Shown: positions 45,776 through 56,579 of the stretch, piece after piece | Position numbering within the stretch: position 1 is the stretch's first letter | Layout of the letters: the number at the start of each line of letters is the position of its first letter | Source: Humulus lupulus | Taxonomy: Eukaryota > Streptophyta > Magnoliopsida > Rosales > Cannabaceae | Assembly: GCF_963169125.1 (NCBI RefSeq) | Contig: NC_084798.1 | Coordinates: 199,635,481 to 199,699,480, forward strand | DNA length: 64,000 bases | Direction of reading: 5' to 3' | Notes under the pieces: generated by a model | What the model saw: only the letters and a program-made list of their open reading frames with translations | Told to the model about the DNA's origin: nothing | Database searches by the model: none | Translations under genes and position numbers: made by a program

Positions 45776-45904
45776 ATCGTAGCTGAAAGCATGAAAAAAT
45801 ATGAGTTAAAAATGTAAGGCAAATTGTCTCGAGGTGAAAACACCTCATGCAAAGGTTACAAAAAATACTCCAAAATATATAAAGAAAAAAAAAAGAAGAG
45901 CGCC

Positions 45905-48531
45905 CTAAGCTCCGTCAGACGGCCCTTTGGAGGTCGTCGTTTCACCCTGCTCCGCCGCACCAGAGGCTTCCCCAGTCTCCGAAGGCGGCGTCTCTTTGTC
46001 GAGGCGAGCCTGGAACTTCACCAGCAAGCGCGCCCAGAGATTCGGTGGCATGAAAGAGAAGTCAGCCTCTGGATTGTGAAGCCAACAGTGATAGAACAGA
46101 TTCTGCATGGACTGCTCCGAGATGGTCCTCTCTTCCTCCAGGGCGGCCTGGATTTCTGTCCTCGCTGCCTCAAGGTCTGCCTGTGAAGTGGCAAGGGATG
46201 TCTCGAGCTCCTGGACCTTCGAGCGGGTCTTCTCCAAGTCGACCTGGGTCCTCTCCAACTCGCCCTTCGAGGTCGTTAGGGCATCCTTAGCCGCCTTAAC
46301 CTCCTGAAGGGTGGCCTGGTGCTCGGTCCTCATGTCATCGAGCTGAGTTCTGGCCCTGATAATGCTCCGGTGAAGGGCGATGACACCCTGTGAGGGATGA
46401 AAGATAAACTTTCTCAGAGGAAAAATAAGGCAGAGTATAATGGTGAAAGCTTTAAAAGAAAAAGGGCAGCTTACCGTTAGGGTCATGCTCATTGAAGAGT
46501 CCATAACGTCAACTGGGCTCATTGACTCAATAGTTCGGAGTTCCTTCTCGGTGAACTTGTAGATGTGGTTAACGGCGTAGCTCGCCGATTCGTACATCTG
46601 CCCCCGGAAGGCCTCTGGAATCTTCTCCAGGTCCTGGGGATTGACCGGAATGCGTACATCGGAGGCCGCCACAGACGGAGTCCCGATCTCCATTCCTACG
46701 TCCTGGGGGGCAGGCGGAACTCGCTGAGGCGGTGGAGGCATTTGTCCTGATCCCGCGGCAGGAAGGATCGCTCCCACGACCTGGGCTAACGGGGTTTTCT
46801 CCTTCTCCTTTGCCGGAGATTTGGTGGAGACCCCAGCAGTACTCTTGGAACCCCGGAGCCTTTTTTGTCTTGGCCCGGCTGAGGGGTTCCCCCCAAAGAC
46901 CACGCCCCGCAAGCTATCCTCGGGCTGAGACATCTCTTCTGTAAAACAAAATACGTGGTTATTACAAGTTAGCAATCACACAGAGATAAAGACAGAAGGT
47001 TAAAGCTAAAAAATTGTACAAATGCTAAGGGAACCCTACCCCCCGAGCTGGAAGAACCTAAGACGATTATTTCCTGAACTGGCGCAGGTTCTGGCTTCGG
47101 GTTCGATTCCGGGCTAGATTCACCTACGTACTGCCTAAGCCCCGGAGCATAGGTACCCCTTTGGAGTGATGACCATGTTCGTAAGTTTGTCCCATACTCC
47201 TGGAAAATGAAAGGCTAGGGTATTATCTACTACTACGGTACCCCTAGGCCGGCTCTCTTGGTGATCCAGCACAAGCCGGTCGACACAATGGAGCAGAAGT
47301 GTGTTCAAGTCCGGATTGCTCCTGTGACGATGGACGATATGCCTAGGATTGAACCTAGCCAGCCGGGGGTCTGCAGCGGCCCTATCTAGACTCCTAAACA
47401 AGTAAGGATTACCTTGGCCAGAAGGACCCGCAGCTGCTCCGGATTGGATCCTCTCCTCGCCCATCCTCTGGGCGACCTCCAAGGTCCTCTTCCTGCTCCT
47501 CACGAGCGGAACTTCGTCGCCCTCGTCCTCCTCGTCTTCATCTTCCGCGACCTCCTCCATGTTGACAGGTCTGGTGTCCCGGGCTGGGGGCGCCCCCCGG
47601 GGCCTCTTGAGGTTCAAGGTCTGATTTGGAAAAATCAGCTTGCAGAAAACCATCGTCTCGTCCGTCACGAGCACGCGATAATCCTTCTCACTGGGGGGCA
47701 AGCCCGCCAGTGTTTCATACTGTGCCCCGAGGGTCACAGATTTCTCTGTTCTCGCGAAGATGGCTGCGTAATGAATTTAAGTCAGAAAGGGGTGCAGGAG
47801 GAGTTAAAGTGATAATTAAACACACGGGTTAGGGTCAGGGAGCACTTACGAGGACGAGTGAAGTAGTGGTGCTCACAGTTCCGGAAACCAGTCGACATGA
47901 AGAACTAGTCCTTGAAGTCATTAGGATGGCTGGGCAGCTCGATGACCACCGCCGTGTTGGGAAAACGGGTTAAATAATAAAACCCGTCGCCTCGCCCCCG
48001 CTGGTCCGGGCTGGCTTTGAGGCAAAAGAAATACAGAATATCCGCAGGAGTGGGGACCTCCCATTCATGCTTCTGGAATAAGTACCTCAACCCTGCCAGC
48101 AGACGGTAGGAGTTGGGGGGGAGCTGAAATGGGGCCAACCCCCACGAAGTTTAGGAAATCAGCAAAGTACTGATCCAGGGGAAGGAAGGCCCCTGCCTTG
48201 AAATGTTCTCCACTCCAGGCCGCGAACGACTCTTCGAGCGGCGAGCAGCTCCGCTCGCCCTCCGCGGCAGGTCGGGCAATGATGGAGGCTTTCCCCAGCG
48301 CGATGTTGTGAGTGAGGAAGAGTTTATTAATCTTCGTCTGGTCGGTTATCTTTGAGACGATTCTCTCTGCCTCAAAGAATGCGTCGGGGGCCACCTCAAC
48401 CTCCTTCTTGACTGCCGGCCCGAAGCGGGGGATCGGAGAGCTAGTCATCACCGCCTTTCCTTTTTCCTACTGGGAGGCCGAGCTTCCAACGATCTTCTGG
48501 GGGAGGTTCTTTTTTGGAGCCATCTGGTCGC
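45905..48531 (-). pseudogene. antisense four-coding-exon gene of Tat-2 (Transposase_28-like, coiled-coil C-terminus)
   Basis: Reading leftward, exons are 48531-47850 (ATG at 48523), 47763-47040, 46938-46475 and 46387-45905, with GT...AG introns between. All intron positions and phases equal those of Tat-1, except that exon 2 here is out of phase because of indels. Exon 1 has FDAEA-like spacing replaced by APDAFFEAERIVSKI and the conserved LPPNSYRLLAGL, EVPTPADILYFFCLK. Exon 2 has LHCVDRLV. Exon 3 is Pro-rich with RIPVNPQDLEKIPEAFRG. Exon 4 (46387-45905) is a coiled coil (ELERTQVDLEKTRSKVQELE) ending with LFYHCWLHNPEADFSF. A frameshift near 48130, stops after KD near 47910 and near 48470, and a break near 47140 kill it. 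The product's role is unknown. Confidence 0.8.
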
Positions 48532-49215
48532 CTAGCGAACAAAAGAAAACACTTCAGAAAAGGCGACCCAAGCAGGAGGAAGCAATTATTATTTTCCGAG
48601 CTGAGGAAAGCCCAGCTCGTGGAGAGTGGAACCACGCGGTTCAGTGAACACGCGCGTATACTCCCAACAGATCCCAGATTACTCAGAATCCGTGTGTCAG
48701 GAGGTTCAGAATAGAATTTGCCTTGGGGGGAAAATTTCAATAGGCCGAAAATTACAAAACAGCTTATGAGGCGTGTTCCCTAAGCTACCCGGTTTTGTAC
48801 CCAAAATTCCCAAAAATCCTACCCCGAAATACCCTAACCTAAAAAAAAAAAAGGGTTGTCACCCTCCATATCCACAAAACCCAGAAAACCCTTGCATGCG
48901 GCTACAGTGAAATTTTTTGCCTAAGCTACAGTAGCATGTTATCAAAATGCACGGGGTCAGAAAACTTACTGTGTATGACTGGGAGATAGACGAGGGTGTT
49001 GCGTTGGTAGGAGCTTCGTCGGTGTAGTAGCTTCCAAAGCTTCGGAGAGATCCATGCGCCTAAGCTTCTGGAACGGTGAAAATGGCAGCAACAATTTCGA
49101 ATGAGGAAAAGGGTTTCGTTCTTCTGGAATATGGAGAGGAAAGAGGAAAAGAGGTTTGAAAAAGTTCGAATGAAAGGGTGGCCCGTGCGTAGGGTGGCCA
49201 CCCCCTTTTTATATG
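48532..49215 (-). promoter_or_regulatory. TATA box, non-coding exon and leader intron of the Tat-2 antisense gene
   Basis: On the minus strand, GCATATAAAAAGGGGG (about 49200-49215) is a strong TATA box about 680 bases before the ATG. A donor GTAAGTTTTCT at 48969 and an acceptor TTCGCTAG ending at 48532 give a 438-nt leader intron, matching Tat-1 (432 nt). The gene thus appears to have its own promoter inside the element, next to the 3' LTR. The short frames at 48926-49610 are in this leader and the LTR. Confidence 0.65.
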
Positions 49216-49468
49216 CATAAAGGATCATGTGTAGAAGGCCCTTGGATGGCCCTGATGAGGGATCCGAAGCCTTTCACTCGAAATACGAAACGACGGCTGG
49301 GCATAGGCTAGGCCATTAAATGCGGTTCTCATAAGACGTACCGTCACCACCCACGATGTGCCACGTACCAGGTGCCTGCGTAAAGGGGGGAATGCGAAGA
49401 GTCTGTAGGGAAGTCTAGAAGCCCATACTGTGGTCTTATATATGACGTCATGTACCACGAGCAGGAGC

Positions 49469-49480
49469 TTGGGGGGCAGA
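49469..49480 (+). other. 3' polypurine tract of Tat-2
   Basis: GCTTGGGGGGCAGA ends directly at the 3' LTR, as expected for the plus-strand primer. Confidence 0.85.
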
Positions 49481-50243
49481 TGTACGCCCTGATTTTCCAC
49501 GGGCTGATTAGCAGGTCGAGCTTCGGACTAATCATGGTTAGTCCATAAGCATCCCCCAGGTCGGAGGTCCTGTCTTGAGGTCGCCCCCCATTAGCTCGAG
49601 GAATCCTCAAGGACTTGCCAAGAGACCCAAGACTGAAGCAAGGAATCGGAAGGCCGAAGGTCGGGTCAGATGCACAGCTAGTGGTACGAGCTAGATATGG
49701 AGGCTACGACCCCGTGTAAAGTCAACACACACAAGATAAACGTGCATATATCTGACATCACGTGTCAGATATTTCCCTGACTTCTCGGACACGCTGCAGG
49801 AACGTGTGCATTCAGACACCCACGGCTGGGTTGGGCCGTGCGGCCCATTATCTCCTTACCTATCGATTTGACCATACTTACGTGTCAGGTTTAGGAATTA
49901 ATCATGAATGTCACAGAGTTGATATGACAAATAAGAAGGTCACGGGATGACCTCCTTACCAACTTCCAGGTGCCTTCTCCTATAAATATGGAGACCCTGG
50001 GAGTTGATAAGGGTTGGAAAACAATAGTCTCTAGAGAGATATACTTTGTAACCAAATACCCAGAATATATCAATAATATTGACTAGTGGAGTAGAAGGAT
50101 TTTAACCTTTGAACCACTTAAAAACGTGTCTTGAGTCACCTATTTCATCCTCTAAGATCTTATATCTGTTACGGTTCTACATTCAGCACTAATCCCCTTT
50201 TCTCCTTCTCTTAATTACCTGTTGGCGAATAATCGCGTCAACA
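49481..50243 (+). repeat. 3' LTR of Tat-2
   Basis: 763 bp, the same length as the 5' LTR, with about 19 substitutions and no indels seen by eye. Followed by the ATTTC target copy. Confidence 0.95.
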
Positions 50244-50248
50244 ATTTC

Positions 50249-50654
50249 TTTCTTTCTTTATCTTTTCTCTCTCTTCTCCGCCGCTTTAAAATAAAAATTC
50301 GGCCACACCGCCAGTCATTTGGACTCAAGAGTGGTATCATCGCAACCGATTCTTCAAGGTGGTCATTTTGATATGTGAGAAACATATATTTTTTCATCGT
50401 CGCTAGAGAAGATGACCGGAATCAAAAGTAACACTTTAAGCTTTTTTTATATATTTAGTTAAGTGATGTGTGTCGTATGTCGTACTAAACTTAATTATTT
50501 ATTATATCTTAATTCTACCAACTACTTCAGTATAGCGGCCAAACCCACGATGACTATGATTCAGTTTATCATTCAAAATAAAAATAAGAATTAAAAATGG
50601 AATTTTATTTGAAGAACTAATAACATTAAATAGAATAAAGATCAAAGAACATTG
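50249..50654 (+). other. right flank of Tat-2: pyrimidine-rich tract, possible 5' UTR
   Basis: TTTCTTTCTTTATCTTTTCT followed by CTCTCTTCTCCGCCG resembles the pyrimidine patch of plant 5' UTRs. An ATG at 50412 (ATGACCGGAATCAAAAGTAA) opens only 15 codons before a stop, though AAA|GTAACA could be a splice donor. No downstream exon is recognised, so a gene is not called. With the TATA box before the insertion it could be a disrupted promoter. Confidence 0.3.
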
Positions 50655-51329
50655 TGTTGACACAAATTTTTACCAACAACACATTGAGAAATCTGAAAAA
50701 AGATGATTAGGCTTTTGCAAACCGTAAAATGAGAACACATGAAATGTTACGTGATTCAGTGGTTAAAATCTACCTAGTTCACGAGTCTATATTATTAGTT
50801 CGGTCTACAGAGTTTTTGCATACAAAATTTGGTCCATTTTACTGTCAATTCCCTCTGTTGATGGAAAATTTTGAGTAACCGTACAATATTTTGCAATTTA
50901 CAATAATAGGTAACTTCCCAAATTCATAATTCCTTAAATATGTTAATTTCCTTGATATCGAGCATTTATTAGATAACAATTACAAATATTAATTGCGTAT
51001 AGAGAATCTTTGACTCTATGGGAGGTCTTCCTTATGTGCATCACAGTATTGCCACGAGCTAAATGTGATCCTCGGACTGTAGGTTATACACGAAACATGA
51101 TCTGACTCAAGTGATGCTCGAAGCCTGACTAAGGCGATTTGGAAGTCGCTGTCACAGGCCTTTGGGATGATCTACAAGATCTCACACTATCTAGAATTAG
51201 TGACGCAACCTCGAGATGTTTGAATAGACGAATTGATGAAATGTCTACAAAGTACAATAACCCTTCATTTATTGCTTGCTAGCTTTACCTCGAACAAGAC
51301 GATTGAGCTCATATTTTTAGGGTACAACA
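50655..51329 (-). mobile_element. candidate solo LTR of a Tat-related element
   Basis: It begins TGTTGACACAAATTTTTACC on the plus strand, like the Tat-1 LTR start. It contains ACGTGATTCAGTGGTTAAAA followed by TCTACCTAGTTCACGAGTC, closely paralleling Tat-1 (ACGTGGTTCGGAGGCTAAAA). It ends GGGTACAACA. Flanks are CATTG and CAATG, a target duplication with one mismatch. No internal coding sequence. Confidence 0.55.
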
Positions 51330-52620
51330 CAATGGATAATAAGATTTAAATAAGTAGTTAAGAATTATTCTCCACCTTCGATAATCAATCTATCAATAAT
51401 GATGAATAATATTACATATTCCCAATTAAACTATTAACCCTCCAGATAACACTTAAGCAATCAATTATCCTAGTTTTCATATTATAATTAATTAAAGCTG
51501 AGCGCTCTTAATTAATCTTTTTTACCAAGCAATAAACATATTAAGCATGCGATCTATTTAACCTGAGAAAAATATTATATTAAATAGAAACAAGTTAATC
51601 TAGGCAACAAATTCATTAAGCATACAATTCATTTAACCTACCTAGGTTCTATTATTCATCACAATGAAAATACCCATCACAATACTTAATTATAATTTAT
51701 CACTCTACTTATAATCCTAGACTATTAGATGAATAACAATCCTAAGATGATAGTAAAACAATGTAAAATCCTAATTAGTTGGCTACCTAACAAGATATCA
51801 CAGGATTTATAACATTCAATTAGAAGAATAGAAGCAATTTAATACAAGGAAATAAAATGAATAAAATTCATCAATGCATTCAAGATCTCATGTCTAGGGT
51901 TTTGAAATAACCCTTAACCAAAAAGAAAGTTACTCCATAATCTCAAACATGATCATAAACATAAACATGAATTGAAAATAAAGAAGTTTTATAGAAAAAA
52001 GAAAAATTATATTGAAGAATTTAGATGACGACGTATTTTCTCCTCCTCTGCCACTCTAGACTCTAAAATTTGTAATCCAAAGTTATATTAAAAGTTAACC
52101 CTAAACCCTTTTATAGCCCCATACATTTAAATTTTTTAAATTAAGGAAAAAAATCAGTCGCCGGGCGCGGCCAATGTTGTTGGCAGCCACTAGAGCCATT
52201 TTTGCCCAGAAATTGCAAACGGTCGTGACCATTGATTCTTGGCGGCTACGGCCGCTGGGCTCTGCCTGGGAGGCCGCGATCGGCCTTAATGTTGGCGACG
52301 GCCAGTGGCCTTTTTCAGCGCGCGTGGATTTTCTTCAAAATCTTCAACTTTAGCCTCGAACCTCGGGTTTAGGGACTTCTAAAACTCTTCAAACTTGTCA
52401 TATACTTCATTTTCTTGAGTCCTATCATCTCTCGTCAATATATAGCCACAAAACACACAAAATTCATCAATAAACTCTCATAAAATATTTTATGGCCTAA
52501 AAATGAAAGACTCATAAAAGAAAGCTAGAACACATAAAAATGCTAGAAATTAACATTATCTAAGTGAGAAAGGACAATAAATATATAGCCCAAAATGCCC
52601 TTATCATTAACCAAAAAAGT
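51330..52620. other. AT-rich, LTR-like sequence with a GC-rich island; no gene seen
   Basis: About 51330-52140 is AT-rich. 52155-52330 is GC-rich with palindrome-like words (GGTCGTGACC, GGCCGCGATCGGCC, GGCTACGGCCGC). The pattern of an AT-rich frame around a GC island is the same as in the LTRs at 17400, 20214 and 24680, so this may be another LTR. I could not fix ends or a target duplication. Confidence 0.4.
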
Positions 52621-53339
52621 AACTAAACTTTAAACTTAAACAAAATTCAATATACCAACCAACTTCGTAGGTTACTAAAAAAGTATTTTGTTATTTCATA
52701 TTTAAAAGTTACCATATGGTATTCTAAATAAGCCTATGTTTCCATAAAAAACTTATAAGGAAACCAAATAGTATCTTAAAAATAATAAAATCAGTTATAT
52801 TACAAAAAAATGAGATTAATTATACTAATTTTGCTATATGGAAACTCATTAGTTTATGAAATAAGCTTGAAGGGAACCAAAATATATTTTAAATAATAAG
52901 ATACCATAATATAACCTAGAAAAACTAATTGGTATATTAATATGTCTACAAATAAGTTTTTGAGGTAACCAAAATGTATCTGAAATAAGCTTAAAGGTTA
53001 CCAAAATATATTTTAAATAATAAGATAGCATAATATAACCTAAAAATAATTAATTGGTATATTAAGTCTACAAATAAGTTTTGGAGGTAACCAAAATATA
53101 TCTGAAATAATATGATCTAAAAATAAAGCTTTTTATATAAAAAAAAAAATCAATCGGTATCTTATCAGTATAGTAAGCAACTAAAAGACAACTTTTTACA
53201 ACCCAGGAAAACAAAAAAATTCGGGAAGTGGGATTTCCTAGTTTTCTTTTTTCAAATTCTGGTATACCCTGCTGACGTGGCACGGTATATGTGTTAAGGT
53301 ATTTTTGGAATAGTTTACATTTTTAAGCTCTTTGTGTAA
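52621..53339. repeat. tandem repeats of about 122-124 bp in AT-rich DNA
   Basis: Two adjacent units, 52857-52980 and 52981-53102, share GAAATAAGCTTAAAGGTTAC, then CAAAATATATTTTAAATAAT and TACAAATAAGTTTTTGAGG. Diverged partial copies flank them. No gene. Confidence 0.7.
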
Positions 53340-53700
53340 ATTTCTTTTTTTTTTCCCTAAGATTTGGCTAAGTATCTAGTTACCATTCAATTGTTATTTT
53401 GATACGGGTAACTGGTTACCATCTTCTTCTTCTCATTTTTTTTCTTCAGAATTAATATTTTATTTCTAGATCTCACTTGGTAACCAATTACCATTCAATT
53501 GTTATTTTGATAAGGGGAACTAGTTACACCTCCTCCTTTTTCTTCTTCTTTAGTGGTTATATATCTAATCCATTTTCTTTTCAAATATGGAAAAAACTCG
53601 TTACAATTCACTCGAATACTTGCATGGCAGACACGAAGATACACTATCTAAGTTTTTTTTAAATAATTAAAAAAAACACATTGTAAACATGAATAATAAA
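53340..53700. repeat. duplicated CTT-rich and GTTACC-containing repeat
   Basis: GTTACCATTCAATTGTTATT followed by TTGATA occurs at about 53379 and again at about 53488, each followed by a GGTAACTGGTTAC or GGAACTAGTTAC word and a CTTCTTCTT run. It belongs to the same family as 36830-37220. Confidence 0.6.
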
Positions 53701-55085
53701 AAATATTATAATTGTATTAAATTATAAAAATAACCTCAAAACATATTAAAACTAGTTCATAAAGTTGTATAAAAATGAAATATGGTACTGCTGCATTTAT
53801 AACATTACAAATATATGGGAAGAAAAATCCCATAAAAATGTAAAAATAAATGAAATAGCCGTAAACAGGACACAAAGTTGAAATTTCCATATTTATCAAA
53901 CTTAAGGATAAAAAAATCATATTTCACATCATTTCCACAAATAGGTTTGACTCAACCCCAAGTAGACTGGCCTAAACCCAATTAGCCCATCTTATTGGAA
54001 GACTAGTATGATTAATTTGAATGAAAGATTGAGACTTTAACACTATGTTTGGTTGGAGGGGCAAGTAAATGGATGGAGATGAGAAGAGGGAGAGAGATGG
54101 GAAAACTTGGAGGAGATGATAATAAATCTTCTTGTTTGCCAAGAGAGGATGAATGAGGGAAAATAAAGGAGAGATGAAAGGATATCAAATCCTCATTTAG
54201 AATCCTTCCATTAAATGAAGGATTCATGCTTTTCATCTTTATTTGTTGGAAATTACAAATATATACTCCTAAAATTTTATTAAAAAAGTAATTATAAGGA
54301 TAATATAATAATTTCATAAATAAATCTATTCACTTCTATATTATTTCTACCAAATAACTTAAAAAATTATTACTCTCCTCTCCCTTACTTATATTTTCCA
54401 TCTTCTCCGTATTCCCTCTATCCTTTAGACCTAAAATGTTTTTTTAGCAATGAATTAGGTTGTTATGCATAAATGATGAAGAGATTTTGCCCAGATGACC
54501 TGAAATGCTTTGCAATTTTCATATTAAATCCAACTTTTTTATTTTTTTTGGAAACTTAAAATCTGTGAACTCCACAATAATAAGTGATTGGTAGCTTGTT
54601 TTCTAAAACTCAATTCAAATTAGTGTCTCAAATTTATGTAGTAAAATGAAAAAGGAACAATTCTCGTTTTCTGTCGTTTTTTTTTAAGTCTATAGGCCCT
54701 TCATGTATTTGTTTTTTTTTTTGTTATTATTAATTATTGTAATAATTATAATATGCTGACTAAACATATCACATAATAAAAAAAATTGGACTTACATTCT
54801 AATGTATATGTTTTCTTGCATGGAGTCTTCAATTTTTTATAATGAACTTTTTTTAATACCTAATTGAACTCTATTTTTTATTTTTAATTCTAAACAAGAA
54901 ATCAAATATCTTATGAAATTTTTTAACTTACAAACAAAAAGAGCTTAGTTAATTAAAAAAATAGAACTTTTATTAAAAAAAATTATGTGAATAAACCATT
55001 ATTATGAATTTAAAGTTTTAATTTTAAAAAAATAGTTGACCTAAAACTAAAAAGAATTATTCTTGTATAATTTTTTTTAGATTAA
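53701..55085. other. AT-rich intergenic sequence with a possible MITE
   Basis: No gene seen. 54030-54420 may be a degenerate MITE: it starts ACACTATGTTTGGTTGGAGG, a wording common at hAT-like MITE ends, followed by purine-rich then pyrimidine-rich halves. The right end does not match well, so the call is weak. Confidence 0.3.
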
Positions 55086-55087
55086 AT

Positions 55088-55759
55088 AATGGCTAAAATA
55101 CTCAATGTTTTTTAAATGTTGCACTTTTATACTCAATCTTTTTTTTTGCGGTAAATATACTCAATATCTTCAAAATGTTACACTTTTATACCCAAACTTT
55201 TTTTTTTACAGTAAATATACATAATATTTTTAAAATGTTGCAATTTTATACTTATTTTTTAAAATTATTTTAAGAAATAATAAGAAAGAGAAGAAACAAT
55301 ATAGGATTTTAGTTATTTTTAAAATTTTAAATTATTTTCACTTTCAAAATAATAAAAAAATTAAGATTATTAAAATTAATCAAAATAATTAAAACTTATA
55401 TTTTAAATTGATGAAAATATATAAGTTTTTAATTATTTTAAATCATTTTTATTAATTTAAATAAAATATTTATTAATGTTTAATTTAAAATAGTTATTTT
55501 GAGAAAGAATAAGAAAGAGAAAATAATTTAAAATTTAAAAAAAATTAAAATCCTATATTTTTCCTTTGCTTTTATTATTTATCAAAATAATAAAAAATAA
55601 GTATAAAAGTGTAACATTTTAAAAATATTGAGTATATTTACTGTAAAAAAAATTAGGTATAAATATACAATATTTAAAATATATTGAATATATTTACTGC
55701 AAAAAAAAAATTAGATATAAAAATACAACTTTTTAAAAACATTAAATATTTTAGCCATC
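55088..55759. mobile_element. foldback element with about 175-bp inverted arms
   Basis: The left arm begins ATGGCTAAAATACTCAATGT. The right arm, read on the minus strand, begins ATGGCTAAAATATTTAATGT. Both then continue through three internal units built on CTTTTATACTCAAT, a T run, GCAGTAAATATACTCAATAT and AAAATGTTACA. No coding sequence and no clear target duplication. Confidence 0.7.
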
Positions 55760-55903
55760 AATTACTCTTTCTTTTTTACAATAATTATTCTTATATAACT
55801 TTGTATATAATAATTTGGAATCCGATGATTTTTTTTTATTAAGGGTCAAAAATTAGAATTTTGTCCTTAATTTTGTAGCAAGAATTTTTATTTGATGTAG
55901 GTA

Positions 55904-56579
55904 AGAGCACCAATGGAAGAACACTCACAATGAATTATTAAAATAGATATTCTTTTAAAATGTAAAGAAAATCATGAAAAAAATACTAAGAACACTCCCT
56001 GTAGATGTTTTTCTCTATCATTTAAAATACCTCATCAAAACACTAATTTATCTATTTTACCTCTAATTTTTATATTACACCATACATCAGCTTTTTTATT
56101 TTTTTTCTCTATATCATTTAAATATATATTTTTTATTCATTTAAATTTTTTTCTTTCATTATTAATAGTATCTTTATATCTTTTAATATTTATGATATTT
56201 ATCCCTATATAATATCAAAATATAATTATACTTTATTTTAGATTATTCCAAAATAAATAAAATACAAAATTTAAAAATAATTCTCAATATAATAATTATA
56301 ACAAAATATAAAATAATAATATATATATAAGTTTTAAAAAAATTACTAAAACCATATAATATTATTCCTAATATCAAACATATATATATATAGAAAAGTT
56401 AGAAAAAAATAATAAAATATTTATAAATGAGTGAATAGTTGTTTCTACATATAAATAGTGAATAGTGTATTAAGTTAAAAGAAAAATTAGAGTAGCTCAT
56501 TTAATGGAGAGCCATTTGATCACATTTGAACTATAATTTTAAAATATAACTATTTTAAAGGAGTCATTGGGAGTGCTCT
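55904..56579. mobile_element. MITE with GAGCAC...GTGCTC ends
   Basis: The left end is AGAGCACCAATGGAAGAACA. The right end on the minus strand is AGAGCACTCCCAATGACTCC. Such ends, with an AT-rich interior of some 650 bp and no protein, are common among plant MITEs. The target duplication is unclear. Confidence 0.55.

Larger units (their letters stand above)
37778..50243 (+). mobile_element. complete Tat-type Ty3/gypsy element Tat-2 (12.5 kb)
   Basis: The ends are two 763-bp LTRs, flanked by perfect ATTTC duplications (37773-37777, 50244-50248). In order it holds a primer-site region, gag, protease, reverse transcriptase with RNase H, a second RNase H, integrase, a polypurine tract, tandem repeats, an antisense multi-exon gene, the 3' polypurine tract and the 3' LTR. 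A second, archaeal-type RNase H before integrase is characteristic of the Tat lineage. Stops and frameshifts in gag and pol show it is no longer autonomous. The LTRs differ at about 19 sites (2.5 per cent, counted by eye), so it is the youngest measurable insertion here. Confidence 0.95.

Noticed and set aside
45824..47832. Plus-strand frames opposite the Tat-2 antisense gene
   Set aside because: The minus strand has exons, splice sites and homology to Tat-1; the plus-strand frames do not.
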